A DNA stretch of 64,000 nucleotides, from NCBI RefSeq assembly GCF_958405655.1, contig NZ_CATYWO010000001.1, positions 682,001 through 746,000 on the forward strand, given 5' to 3'. The notes below the pieces were generated by a model. It saw nothing but the letters and a program-made list of their open reading frames with translations, made no database searches and had not been told where the DNA came from. The DNA is from Ralstonia condita. GTDB lineage: Bacteria > Pseudomonadota > Gammaproteobacteria > Burkholderiales > Burkholderiaceae. Shown here in pieces: positions 1 to 8,433 of the stretch (within the stretch, counting starts at the first letter, position 1; every line of letters starts with the position of its first letter). Position numbers and translations under genes: made by a program.

Positions 1-344
1 CGAACGAAGGTTCCCTGGGTGGGCGTGGGGCGCACGCGGCGCGGGCCGTCCCGGCGCGCGGCGGGCTTGAGCGGCCTGACAGGCTTGGGTGGCCACGAGT
101 GGCGCCCGAAGCCGGGCGTGGTCAGTGCGTCGACCAGCCGGGAGATGGATTTTATCCACATGCGATTCATGGCGATGCGTCAGGCTGGGTGGGGGGGGGG
201 GCTTGCCCGTCGGTTGTGTTGGGCTTCCATCGGTAGACCATTGTGCCAGCGATTTTGTTGCATCGCAGCATATCGGGCTGCGGCCAATGCACATACGCCG
301 CTGAAGTTTGCATTTGCGCCCGAGCCGTCATGGAGGGGGCGTAC
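1..344. other. Upstream region with no recognised gene; contains a G11 tract
   Basis: I see no convincing gene here. Open frames exist, but their products are arginine- and tryptophan-rich and resemble nothing I know. The notable element is an uninterrupted run of eleven G at 191-201. The stretch may hold the promoter of the small ORF and LysM gene that follow, but no clear -35/-10 pair stands out. Confidence 0.5.
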
Positions 345-422
345 ATGAGCGGCTACACTGCCGCGGCGGACGCTCCCCTGGCGCATCCGCCTTCCCACTT
401 TCCGTTCCCCGTTGTGTACTGA
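345..422 (+). CDS. Possible 25-residue small protein upstream of the LysM gene
   Basis: An ATG at 345 is preceded by a near-perfect ribosome binding site (GGAGG at 332-336, 8 nt spacing) and opens a 25-codon frame ending at 422. The predicted peptide starts MSGYTAAADAPL and is proline- and alanine-rich, with no membrane segment. Its stop lies 11 nt before the LysM gene start and overlaps that gene's own GGAGG region, so it could be a translated leader coupled to that gene. I do not recognise it. The evidence is the strong SD and the position, not homology. Confidence 0.35.
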   Translation: MSGYTAAADAPLAHPPSHFPFPVVY

Positions 423-433
423 TGGAGGTCGTT

Positions 434-910
434 ATGGGTCTTTTTGACTTTATCAAAGAAGCCGGCGAGAAGCTGTTCCACGGTAATGCCGCAGCCGCTC
501 CTGCGGATGCACCGGCCGATGCAGATGCTTCCAACCGTGCAAAGAGCGCGGCCATCGAACAATACATCGCCCAACAGGGCCTTTCGGCGACCGCGTTGTC
601 TGTGCAGGTCGATGGCGATGCCGCCAAGGTGTTCGGTGTCGCGCCTGACCAGGCCACGCGCGAAAAGATTGTCCTGTGCTGCGGCAATGTCGAGGGCATC
701 AAATCGGTCGACGATCAGATGTCGGTCAATACCGAATCGGCCGAGTCGCAATGGCATACCGTCGAGCGCGGCGATACGCTGTCGGCCATCGCAAAAACGT
801 TTTATGGCGACGCCAACAAATACCCGCTGATTTTCGAGGCGAACAAGCCCATGCTGTCGAATCCGGACAGGATCTATCCGGGGCAGAAGCTGCGCATTCC
901 CGCGGCCTGA
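434..910 (+). CDS. kbp: BON and LysM domain protein, Kbp/YgaU-like
   Basis: The product is 158 residues, close to E. coli Kbp (YgaU, 149), a small K+-binding protein. The N-terminus MGLFDFIKEAGEKLF matches the family. A BON domain covers about residues 38-98 and a C-terminal LysM about 107-156 (WHTVERGDTLSAIAK, then YPGQKLRIP). The start at 434 has GGAGG 5 nt upstream; a longer frame from 308 lacks the family N-terminus. No signal peptide is visible, in keeping with the cytoplasmic family. The K+-binding role is inferred from the family. Confidence 0.9.
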   Translation: MGLFDFIKEAGEKLFHGNAAAAPADAPADADASNRAKSAAIEQYIAQQGLSATALSVQVDGDAAKVFGVAPDQATREKIVLCCGNVEGIKSVDDQMSVNTESAESQWHTVERGDTLSAIAKTFYGDANKYPLIFEANKPMLSNPDRIYPGQKLRIPAA

Positions 911-931
911 TTTTTCTGCAGGCCAAAAGCA

Positions 932-963
932 AAAAGCCCAGTCGATGAAGACTGGGCTTTTCG
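932..963 (+). terminator. Rho-independent terminator after the LysM gene
   Basis: A 12-bp stem AAAAGCCCAGTC / GACTGGGCTTTT around a 6-nt loop. It has A and T tracts on both sides, so it can work in both directions: for the LysM gene and for the opposing tRNA-Thr. Confidence 0.85.
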
Positions 964-969
964 TCATTC

Positions 970-1045
970 TGGTGCCGCTGACCGGAATCGAACTGGTGAC
1001 CTTCGCATTACGAATGCGCTGCTCTACCGACTGAGCTACAGCGGC
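970..1045 (-). tRNA. tRNA-Thr(CGT)
   Basis: The minus strand folds into a 76-nt cloverleaf with encoded CCA. The acceptor stem is GCCGCTG / CAGCGGC, the D arm has GCTCAG...GAGC, and the anticodon loop TTCGTAA sits in stem GCAT/ATGC, giving anticodon CGT (reads ACG). The T arm has GTTCGATTC. It lies 76 nt after the fbp stop on the same strand and just before the terminator at 932-963. Confidence 0.97.
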
Positions 1046-1121
1046 GTCGGAAACGGAGATTCTAACAGAACTTTTTGTCGCTCTGCAAGAACCGCCGGAG
1101 CAACAGTCTTACATGGCGGCG

Positions 1122-2138
1122 TTACGCCGTTTTCTTGGCTTCGAGGTGATATTGCGTGACGCGATCCACCTCGTTTTTCGACCCCAGGACGACCGCCACG
1201 CGCTGGTGCAGCTGTTCGGGCTGGATGTCCAGAATGCGTTGCTCGCCGTTGGTGGCCGCGCCGCCGGCCTGTTCCACCAGGAAAGCCATCGGGTTGGCTT
1301 CGTACATCAGGCGCAGCTTGCCGGCCTTGCCCGGCTCGCGCTTGTCCCAGGGGTACATGAAGATGCCGCCGCGCGTGAGGATGCGATGCACGTCCGCCAC
1401 CATCGAGGCGATCCAGCGCATGTTGAAATCCTTGCCGCGTGGGCCTTCGGTGCCGGCCAGGCATTCGTCGATGTAGCGGCGCACGGGCGGTGCCCAGTGG
1501 CGCATGTTCGACATGTTGATGGCGAACTCTTTGGTGTCTGCCGGAATCTGCACGTCGCGGCTGGTGAGCACAAAGCTGCCGACTTCGCGATCGAGCGTGA
1601 ACATGTGCACGCCGTTACCGACGGTCAGCACCAGCGTGGTCTGCGGGCCGTACACGGCATAGCCGGCGGCGACCTGCTTGGCGCCGGGCTGCAGGAAGTC
1701 GGCTTCGGTCACGGCCTCGCCCGCCTGCGGCATGTGCAGCACCGAGAAGATCGTGCCGATCGAGACGTTCACGTCGATGTTGGACGAGCCGTCGAGCGGA
1801 TCGAACAGCAGCAGGTATTCACCCTTCGGATAGCGGTGCGGAATCTCGTAGAACGATTCCATCTCTTCCGAGGCCATGGCGGCCAGGTTGCCGCCGTATT
1901 CGTTGGCTTCGAGCAGGACTTCGTTGGCGATCACGTCCAGCTTCTGCTGGGTTTCGCCTTGCACGTTGCCGGTGCCAGCCGAGCCGAGCACGCCGGCAAG
2001 GGCCCCCTTGTTGACGCTGTGCGAGATCGCCTTGCAGGCGCGCGCCACGACTTCGAGCAGCAGACGCAGCTCGGCCGGGATGGTGTTGTGCTCGCGCTGC
2101 TCTTCTATCAGGTAGCGGGTGAGGTTGATGCGCTTCAT
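1122..2138 (-). CDS. fbp: Fructose-1,6-bisphosphatase, class 1
   Basis: Hydrolyses fructose 1,6-bisphosphate to fructose 6-phosphate in gluconeogenesis; cytoplasmic. The product is 338 residues, the usual class I length. It has the metal-binding run LLFDPLDGSSNIDVNVSIGT and the later YEANPMAFLVEQAGGAA segment near the substrate site. The start at 2138 (MKRINLTRYL) has GAGAACCC upstream; the frame can be read longer but only into the intergenic region. It follows pepN by 46 nt on the same strand, so the two may be co-transcribed. Confidence 0.97.
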   Translation of the reverse strand: MKRINLTRYLIEEQREHNTIPAELRLLLEVVARACKAISHSVNKGALAGVLGSAGTGNVQGETQQKLDVIANEVLLEANEYGGNLAAMASEEMESFYEIPHRYPKGEYLLLFDPLDGSSNIDVNVSIGTIFSVLHMPQAGEAVTEADFLQPGAKQVAAGYAVYGPQTTLVLTVGNGVHMFTLDREVGSFVLTSRDVQIPADTKEFAINMSNMRHWAPPVRRYIDECLAGTEGPRGKDFNMRWIASMVADVHRILTRGGIFMYPWDKREPGKAGKLRLMYEANPMAFLVEQAGGAATNGEQRILDIQPEQLHQRVAVVLGSKNEVDRVTQYHLEAKKTA

Positions 2139-2184
2139 GGGTTCTCCTGAGACGGGCGCGATTTTACGATACAAGCGGTGACAT

Positions 2185-4887
2185 TCAGGCCAGCGCCTTG
2201 CCGACGATCTCGCGCACGTCGCGCGAGAGGCTCGGATGCGCCGCCACGCGCTTGAGCGCGTCCTGCATGGCGTCGCGCAGCGTGGGCACGTATTTGCGCC
2301 AGCGGTCCAGCGCGCGTGCCAGGCGGGCAGAGACCTGGGGGTTGATGGCGTCGAGCGCGAGCACCTGCTCGGCCCAATAGGCATAGCCCGAGCCATCGGC
2401 GGCATGGAACTGCGCGGGGTTGCCCGAGCAGAAGCTGAAGATCAGGGAGCGCGCGCGGTTCGGGTTGCGCAGCGTGAAGGCGGGATGGGCCATCAGGGCG
2501 CGCACGGTCGCCAGCGTCGGCTTGCCGGCGGCGCCCGGCTGCATGGCCTGCAGCGAGAACCACTTGTCGATGACGAGTGCGTCGTCGGCAAAGCGCGTGT
2601 AGAAATCGGCCAGCGCCGCCTCGCGGCCCGGTGCGTAGCTGGTCACCAGGGCGGACAGGGCGCCCATGCGGTCGGTCATGTTGGTAGCGTTGGCGTACTG
2701 CCGCTCGGCCAGCGCCAACGCGTCGGGCGCTTCGGTTTCCACGAGATAGCCGAGGGTGATGTTCTTGAGTGCGCGCTTGCCGGCCGATACCGCATCGGGC
2801 GAATACGGCTCGTCGGTCTGGTTGTCGTGATACGCGCGCAGCAGCTCGGTGTTGAGGGCTTCCGCAAGCGTGCGGCGCAGCGTACGACGCGCCGTATGAA
2901 TGGCTGCCGGATCGGCTACGTCCATGCGCTCGGCCAAGTAGCTCTCTGCCGGCAGGATCAGCATCTGCTCGCGGAAGGCCGGATCAAGCGAGGCGTCGGC
3001 GACGACGGCACGCAGGGCTTCGACCAGCGCAGGGTCGACCACCGGCGCGCGGCCGTGCTGGATGTCCGTCACCATGCGCAGCAGCGTGTCGGTGGCCAGG
3101 CGCTGGCCGGCTTCCCAGCGGTTGAACGGGTCGGAATCGTGCGCGAGCTGGAACGTGAGCTGCTCGGTCGTATAGCCGTATTCAACGATCACCGGCGCCG
3201 AGAAATTGCGTAGCAGCGAGGGCAACGGCGCTTCGGCCACATCTTCGAAGACGAAGGTCTGCTTGGTTTCGGCGAAGTCCAGCACGCGCGTGGTCACGGG
3301 CGAGGCCGATGCGGTTTCACCACGCAAACGCAGGGGCAGATCCTGGCCCTGCTTGTCGATCAGCCCGATCGCAAACGGAATGTGGAACGGTTGCTTCTGG
3401 ATACCGCTGTTGACTTCGATGCCGACCTGCTCGCAGCGCTGGCGCAGCGTGAGCGTGTAGGTGTGCGTGGCCGCATCGTGATGGCCTTCGACTGCGACGA
3501 CAGGCGTGCCGGCCTGGCTATACCAGCGGCCGAATTGCGTGAGGTCGCGGCCGTTGGCATCGGCCATGGCAGCGCGGAAGTCGTCGCAGGTGACGGCCTG
3601 GCCATCGTGGCGCTGGAAGTACAGGTCCATGCCCTTGCGGAAGCCGTCGCGGCCGAGCAGCGTCTGGTACATCCGGACCACTTCCGCGCCTTTTTCGTAC
3701 ACCGTGACGGTGTAGAAGTTGTTGATTTCTTCGTAGCTGTCGGGCCGCACCGGGTGGGCCATCGGGCCGGCATCTTCCGGAAACTGCGCCTGGCGCAGCA
3801 CGCGCACGTCTTCGATGCGCTTGACGGCGCGGGCGCTGGCCGCGGCGGCTTCGTTGCCGGCGGCTGCGGCCATGTCCGCGGAAAACTCCTGATCGCGGAA
3901 CACCGTCAGGCCTTCCTTCAGGCTCAACTGGAACCAGTCGCGGCAGGTGACGCGGTTGCCCGTCCAGTTGTGGAAATATTCGTGGCCGACCACCGATTCG
4001 ATATTGGCGAAGTCCACATCGGTGGCCGTCTCTGCATTGGCCAGCACGTATTTCGTGTTGAAGATGTTCAGGCCCTTGTTCTCCATCGCGCCCATGTTGA
4101 AGTCGCCCACGGCGACGATCATGAAGCGGTCGAGATCCAGCTCCAGGCCGAAGCGGCGTTCGTCCCAGTGGATGGAATGGATGAGCGAATCCATCGCGTG
4201 GCGGGTCTTGCCGAGGTCGTGCGGCTCGACCCAGACCTGCAGCAGTTTCTCCTTGCCCGAGGCGGATTGAATGCGCTCTTCGATGCACTCCAGCTTGCCC
4301 GCCACCAGCGCGAACAGATAAGACGGCTTCTTGAAGGGGTCGTGCCACACGGCTTCGTGGCGGCCGTCCGGCAGGTCGCGCTCCGACATGAGATTGCCGT
4401 TGGACAGCAGCACCGGGTAGTCCGCCTTCGATGCGCGCAGTGTGACGGTGTAGACCGTCATCACGTCCGGGCGGTCGAGGAAGTAGGTGATCTTGCGAAA
4501 GCCCTCGGCCTCGCACTGCGTGAAGAAGTTGCCGTTGGAAACGTACAGGCCCATCAGCGACGAATTGGCTGCGGGATTGCAGTAGGTGGTGAGTTCCAAC
4601 GTGAAGCTGGTGCCAACATCGGCCGGCACGGCGTCGATGGTGAGGGTGTCGCCCGAGGCTTGCAGGCCGGAAAGCGCTTTGCTGTCGACGGTTGCGGCGG
4701 CCAGTTCCAGCCCCTCACCCACCAGCACGAGCGGCTTGCCGGCGTCCGTGCGCGTCATGCGCATGCGGTTGACGACGCGAGTGCGCTCGGGCACGAGATC
4801 GATCTCCAGGGCCACTTCGTCAATGCGGAAAGCGGGCGCGGTGTAGTCCTTGCGGTAAATCGTGACGGCGGTATCGGTGCGCAACAT
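2185..4887 (-). CDS. pepN: Aminopeptidase N (M1 family zinc metallopeptidase)
   Basis: A broad-specificity cytoplasmic aminopeptidase acting late in protein turnover. The 900 residues are slightly more than the 870 of E. coli PepN. The exopeptidase motif GAMEN is near residue 265 and the zinc site HEYFHNWTGNR starts at residue 302 (HEXXH), with the second glutamate expected about 19 residues on. The start at 4887 (MLRTDTAVTIY) has AAGGA 8 nt upstream. An in-frame ATG three codons earlier (4896) abuts that SD, so it is less likely. fbp follows 46 nt downstream. Confidence 0.97.
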   Translation of the reverse strand: MLRTDTAVTIYRKDYTAPAFRIDEVALEIDLVPERTRVVNRMRMTRTDAGKPLVLVGEGLELAAATVDSKALSGLQASGDTLTIDAVPADVGTSFTLELTTYCNPAANSSLMGLYVSNGNFFTQCEAEGFRKITYFLDRPDVMTVYTVTLRASKADYPVLLSNGNLMSERDLPDGRHEAVWHDPFKKPSYLFALVAGKLECIEERIQSASGKEKLLQVWVEPHDLGKTRHAMDSLIHSIHWDERRFGLELDLDRFMIVAVGDFNMGAMENKGLNIFNTKYVLANAETATDVDFANIESVVGHEYFHNWTGNRVTCRDWFQLSLKEGLTVFRDQEFSADMAAAAGNEAAAASARAVKRIEDVRVLRQAQFPEDAGPMAHPVRPDSYEEINNFYTVTVYEKGAEVVRMYQTLLGRDGFRKGMDLYFQRHDGQAVTCDDFRAAMADANGRDLTQFGRWYSQAGTPVVAVEGHHDAATHTYTLTLRQRCEQVGIEVNSGIQKQPFHIPFAIGLIDKQGQDLPLRLRGETASASPVTTRVLDFAETKQTFVFEDVAEAPLPSLLRNFSAPVIVEYGYTTEQLTFQLAHDSDPFNRWEAGQRLATDTLLRMVTDIQHGRAPVVDPALVEALRAVVADASLDPAFREQMLILPAESYLAERMDVADPAAIHTARRTLRRTLAEALNTELLRAYHDNQTDEPYSPDAVSAGKRALKNITLGYLVETEAPDALALAERQYANATNMTDRMGALSALVTSYAPGREAALADFYTRFADDALVIDKWFSLQAMQPGAAGKPTLATVRALMAHPAFTLRNPNRARSLIFSFCSGNPAQFHAADGSGYAYWAEQVLALDAINPQVSARLARALDRWRKYVPTLRDAMQDALKRVAAHPSLSRDVREIVGKALA

Positions 4888-5050
4888 CGGTAACATCCTT
4901 ATCTGCGTTGTCTGCGGTCGCAAAGGGCCATTGTACTCAGGCCCTTGGCGGGAATCTTCCGCGCGGGGCGTCACTCTGAGTAACAGAGCGCGCGCAGCCC
5001 GCGCCCTGGGCCCGCGACCATCTGTCTGATTGAGAGTAGAGGGATCTTCT

Positions 5051-5719
5051 ATGTGGAAATGGATCAAGAGATCGGGCGTCTGGCCGATGGCTGGCGCCCT
5101 GATGGCGGCCAGCCTGCTGGCGGGCTGCGCGAGCACGGTCACCAGCCAGGTGACGGCGTTCCGGCAACCCGGCTGGACCGACAACCCGCCGCGCACCTAT
5201 GCCTTCGAGCACACTGCGGCGCAGCAAAATGATCTCGAACGCCAGACCTACGAGACCTGGACATCAGACCAACTGGCCGCCCACGGCTTTTCCAGCGTGC
5301 CCCGTGCCAGCGCACGCTATTTGGTCCGCCTGGACTACTCGACCGCCACGCGCCTCGTACAGGTGCGGCAGCCGGTGTATCCCGATCCGTACTGGGGGCC
5401 CGGGCCATGGGGGCCATGGCGCAGCCCTTGGGGACCCTGGGGCCCGTGGGGGCCGCAATACGTCGATACCAACGTGCAGGTGCCGTTCTATGCCTATCAC
5501 GTGGAAATTGACGAAGCAGCCACCGGCAAGCGCGTTTATCAGGTGACGGCGCAAACGCAGGGTGGGGATGGATCGCTGACGGCGGTGATGCCGTACCTGG
5601 TACGCAGCGCCTTTGCCAATTTCCCGGCGCCGAACGCGCAGCCCATCGTCGTAGAGCTGCCTGTTGATCCATCGGTGAAACCGGCGGCGAAACCGGCATC
5701 CGGGCCGGCACCCAAGTAG
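5051..5719 (+). CDS. DUF4136 lipoprotein with WGP repeats
   Basis: The product is 222 residues and begins with a lipoprotein signal (MWKWIKRSGVWPMAGALM, then lipobox LLAGC with Cys near residue 26), so it is probably membrane-anchored in the periplasm. The body matches the DUF4136 pattern: an early YAFEHTAAQQNDLE region and a late VYQVTAQTQG strand. Between them, at about residues 114-137, lies a tryptophan-glycine-proline run (PYWGPGPWGPW and further WGPWGP units). GAGGGA precedes the start. It is divergent from pepN. Function unknown. Confidence 0.85.
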   Translation: MWKWIKRSGVWPMAGALMAASLLAGCASTVTSQVTAFRQPGWTDNPPRTYAFEHTAAQQNDLERQTYETWTSDQLAAHGFSSVPRASARYLVRLDYSTATRLVQVRQPVYPDPYWGPGPWGPWRSPWGPWGPWGPQYVDTNVQVPFYAYHVEIDEAATGKRVYQVTAQTQGGDGSLTAVMPYLVRSAFANFPAPNAQPIVVELPVDPSVKPAAKPASGPAPK

Positions 5720-6013
5720 GCGCCAGGGTGGGTTTTGGCCGGCTGTCTACGTTAGAATGCGTGACCTAATCTGTAGGCCGCCAGCCGTACCTCGCTTGAG
5801 CGTTGTCACTTCATCCCGTCTCGCGCCGACCGCCACCCCTGGCCGGCGCCGCCTCCGCCCCGTCGCTACCCTCCTGACGGTGCTGCGCAACGCGTGCGGC
5901 CTCACCCCCGGTTTCTCTTTGTTCCCACTGTTTTTCGCCATTTCGTCTCAGGGAGTTTCTGCCTGAGCGCATGTGCGCCTCATGTGCGGAACTCCCCATC
6001 AGGATTCATTGCT
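5720..6013. other. Leader region before maeB, no gene seen
   Basis: There are 294 bases between the lipoprotein gene and maeB. A TAGAAT -10-like hexamer at 5753-5758 could mark a maeB promoter, but no good -35 lies at the right distance. If it is used, maeB would have a long untranslated leader of about 250 nt. No leader peptide or aptamer fold was recognised. Confidence 0.4.
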
Positions 6014-8335
6014 ATGAACGACAAGCTTCACGACGCCTCGCCGGATTCCCAAGACCAAGGCGCCGAGGCCGAACTGCGCCGCGCGGCGTTTGAATACCAT
6101 CGCGCCCCCACGCGCGGCAAGATTGAGGTGCGCCCGACCAAGGCGCTGATCAACCAGCGCGACCTGTCGCTGGCGTATTCGCCGGGCGTGGCGTATCCGT
6201 GTACCGCGATTGAGCAAGACCCGTCGCTGGCGGCGGAGTACACCTCGCGCGGCAACCTCGTCGGCGTGATCACCAACGGCACCGCTGTGCTGGGCCTGGG
6301 CGACATCGGCCCGCTGGCCAGCAAGCCGGTGATGGAGGGCAAGGGGTGCCTGTTCAAGAAATTTGCCGGCGTGGATGTGTTCGATATCGAACTGGCCGAG
6401 CGCGATCCGGACAAGCTCGTCGACATCATTGCCTCGCTGGAGCCGACGCTGGGCGGGATCAACCTCGAAGACATCAAGGCGCCCGAGTGCTTCTACATCG
6501 AGCAGAAGCTGCGTGACCGCCTGAACATTCCCGTTTTTCACGATGACCAGCACGGCACGGCGATCATCTCGTCGGCGGCGCTGCTCAACGGCTTGAAGGT
6601 CGTCGGCAAGGACATCGGCAGCGTGAAGGTGGCCGTGTCGGGCGCGGGCGCCGCGGCCATTGCCTGCCTGGACGTGATGGTGGGCCTGGGCGTCAAGCGT
6701 GAGAACGTCTACGTGGTCGATTCCAAGGGCGTGATCTATGTCGGCCGCGACGCCAAGATGGAGGCGAACAAGGCGCGCTACGCGCAGGACACCTCGGCCC
6801 GTACGCTGGCCGACATCGTGCGCGATGCAGACGTGTTCCTGGGCTGCTCGGCCGCCGGCGTGCTGACCGCCGACATGGTCAAGACCATGGCTCCGAAGCC
6901 GATCATCCTGGCGCTGGCCAACCCCGAGCCGGAAATCCGCCCGGAAGTGGCCAAGGCCGCGCGGCCGGACTGCATCATCGCCACGGGCCGTTCGGACTAC
7001 CCGAACCAGGTCAACAACGTGCTGTGCTTCCCGTACATCTTCCGCGGTGCGCTCGATTGTGGCGCCACGAAGATCACGGAAGAGATGAAGCTGGCATGCG
7101 TGAAGGCCATCGCGGAACTGACGGAAGCCGAAACGAACGACGCCGTGGCCCAGGCTTACGCCGGGCAGGACCTGACCTTCGGCCCGGATTACATCATCCC
7201 GAAGCCGTTCGATTCGCGCCTGATCGAGAAGATCGCGCCGGCCGTCGCCAAGGCTGCGGAAGAATCCGGCGTGGCCACGCGCCCGATCAAGGATCTGGAT
7301 GCGTATCGCGCCCAACTGAGCGACTTCGTGTATCACACGGGCCTGACCATGCGCCCGGTGTTCTCGGCCGCCAAGGCCAACCCGAAGCGCGTCGTGTACG
7401 CCGAAGGTGAAGAAGAGCGCGTGCTGCGCGCCGTGCAGACGGTGGTCGACGAAGGCCTGGCCAAGCCGATCCTGATCGGCCGCCCGCATGTGATTGAAAT
7501 GCGTATCCAGAAGGCTGGCTTGCGCCTGAAGCCGGGCGTGCACTTCGAGCTGGTGGACCCGGAAGACGATCGCCGCTATCACCAGTACCACACCGCTTAC
7601 CACGAGCTGATGGGCCGCAACGGCGTGACGCCGGACATGGCGAAGTCGGCGCTGCGCCGTTCGAACACGCTGATCGGCGCACTGCTGGTGCGTCTGGGTG
7701 ATGCCGATGCGCTGCTGTGCGGCGCGGTTGGCCGCTTTGACGCGCATCTGGAACACGTGCGCGACGTGATCGGCCTGGCCCCGAACGCCAAGGTGTTTGC
7801 GGCCATGAACGGCCTGATGCTGGAGAAGCACACGCTGTTCATCACCGACACGTTCGTCAACGAGATGCCGAGCGCAGAAGAACTGGCCGACATCACCAAG
7901 CTGGCGGCAGAAGAAGTGCGCCGTTTCGGCCAGGAGCCGAAGGTGGCGATGCTGTCGCACTCCATGTTCGGCTCGTCGAAAAACGCCTCGGCCCGCCGCA
8001 TGCGCGCTGCGTATGACCTGCTGAAGACCGAAGCACCGGATCTGCAGGTGGAAGGGGAGATCCAGGGCGACGCGGCGTTGTCGGAAGATATCCGCCACCA
8101 CTTCCTGCCGAAGAGCGCGTTCTCGGGCAGCGCAAACCTGCTGGTGATGCCGTCGCTCGACGCCGCCAACATCGCGTTCAACCTGCTCAAGATCACGGGC
8201 GGGCAGGGCGTGACGGTGGGCCCGATCCTGCTGGGCGCGGCCAAGCCGGTGCACATCCTGAACCCGTCGGCCACATCGCGCCGTATCGTCAACATGACGG
8301 CGCTGGCGGTGGCAGACGTGTCGGCCACGCGTTGA
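6014..8335 (+). CDS. maeB: NADP-dependent malic enzyme, MaeB type with phosphotransacetylase-like domain
   Basis: Oxidative decarboxylation of malate to pyruvate with NADPH formation. The 773 residues match the large MaeB form. The N-terminal malic enzyme half (about 20-430) has FHDDQHGTAIISSAALLNG and the nucleotide fold VAVSGAGAAAIACLDVMVGLG. The C-terminal half (about 440-770) resembles phosphate acetyltransferase (ITGGQGVTVGPILLGAAKPVH). In characterised relatives this domain is thought to be regulatory (acetyl-CoA response). The start at 6014 (MNDKLHDASPDS) follows a weak AGGA. Confidence 0.96.
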   Translation: MNDKLHDASPDSQDQGAEAELRRAAFEYHRAPTRGKIEVRPTKALINQRDLSLAYSPGVAYPCTAIEQDPSLAAEYTSRGNLVGVITNGTAVLGLGDIGPLASKPVMEGKGCLFKKFAGVDVFDIELAERDPDKLVDIIASLEPTLGGINLEDIKAPECFYIEQKLRDRLNIPVFHDDQHGTAIISSAALLNGLKVVGKDIGSVKVAVSGAGAAAIACLDVMVGLGVKRENVYVVDSKGVIYVGRDAKMEANKARYAQDTSARTLADIVRDADVFLGCSAAGVLTADMVKTMAPKPIILALANPEPEIRPEVAKAARPDCIIATGRSDYPNQVNNVLCFPYIFRGALDCGATKITEEMKLACVKAIAELTEAETNDAVAQAYAGQDLTFGPDYIIPKPFDSRLIEKIAPAVAKAAEESGVATRPIKDLDAYRAQLSDFVYHTGLTMRPVFSAAKANPKRVVYAEGEEERVLRAVQTVVDEGLAKPILIGRPHVIEMRIQKAGLRLKPGVHFELVDPEDDRRYHQYHTAYHELMGRNGVTPDMAKSALRRSNTLIGALLVRLGDADALLCGAVGRFDAHLEHVRDVIGLAPNAKVFAAMNGLMLEKHTLFITDTFVNEMPSAEELADITKLAAEEVRRFGQEPKVAMLSHSMFGSSKNASARRMRAAYDLLKTEAPDLQVEGEIQGDAALSEDIRHHFLPKSAFSGSANLLVMPSLDAANIAFNLLKITGGQGVTVGPILLGAAKPVHILNPSATSRRIVNMTALAVADVSATR

Positions 8336-8349
8336 TCGTTTGATCCGGT

Positions 8350-8418
8350 ATTTGGGCCGCTGAAGGTTGGCGGCCCAAAAGAAAACGGCGCCTGGGGAAA
8401 ATCCAGGCGCCGTTTTTC
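8350..8418. terminator. Tandem hairpins between convergent maeB and porin genes
   Basis: Two stem-loops lie back to back: TTTGGGCCGC / GCGGCCCAAA at about 8350-8378, then AACGGCGCCTGG / CCAGGCGCCGTT at about 8384-8413 with a following T tract. A-rich sequence on the other side allows termination in both directions, as expected between convergent genes. Confidence 0.85.
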
Positions 8419-8433
8419 TTTGCTGCCGACTGC

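Noticed and set aside
5999..8254. A long open frame on the minus strand opposite maeB
   Set aside because: It mirrors a well-conserved malic enzyme gene, its product is His/Arg-rich without any family likeness, and it arises from the GC-rich codon pattern.
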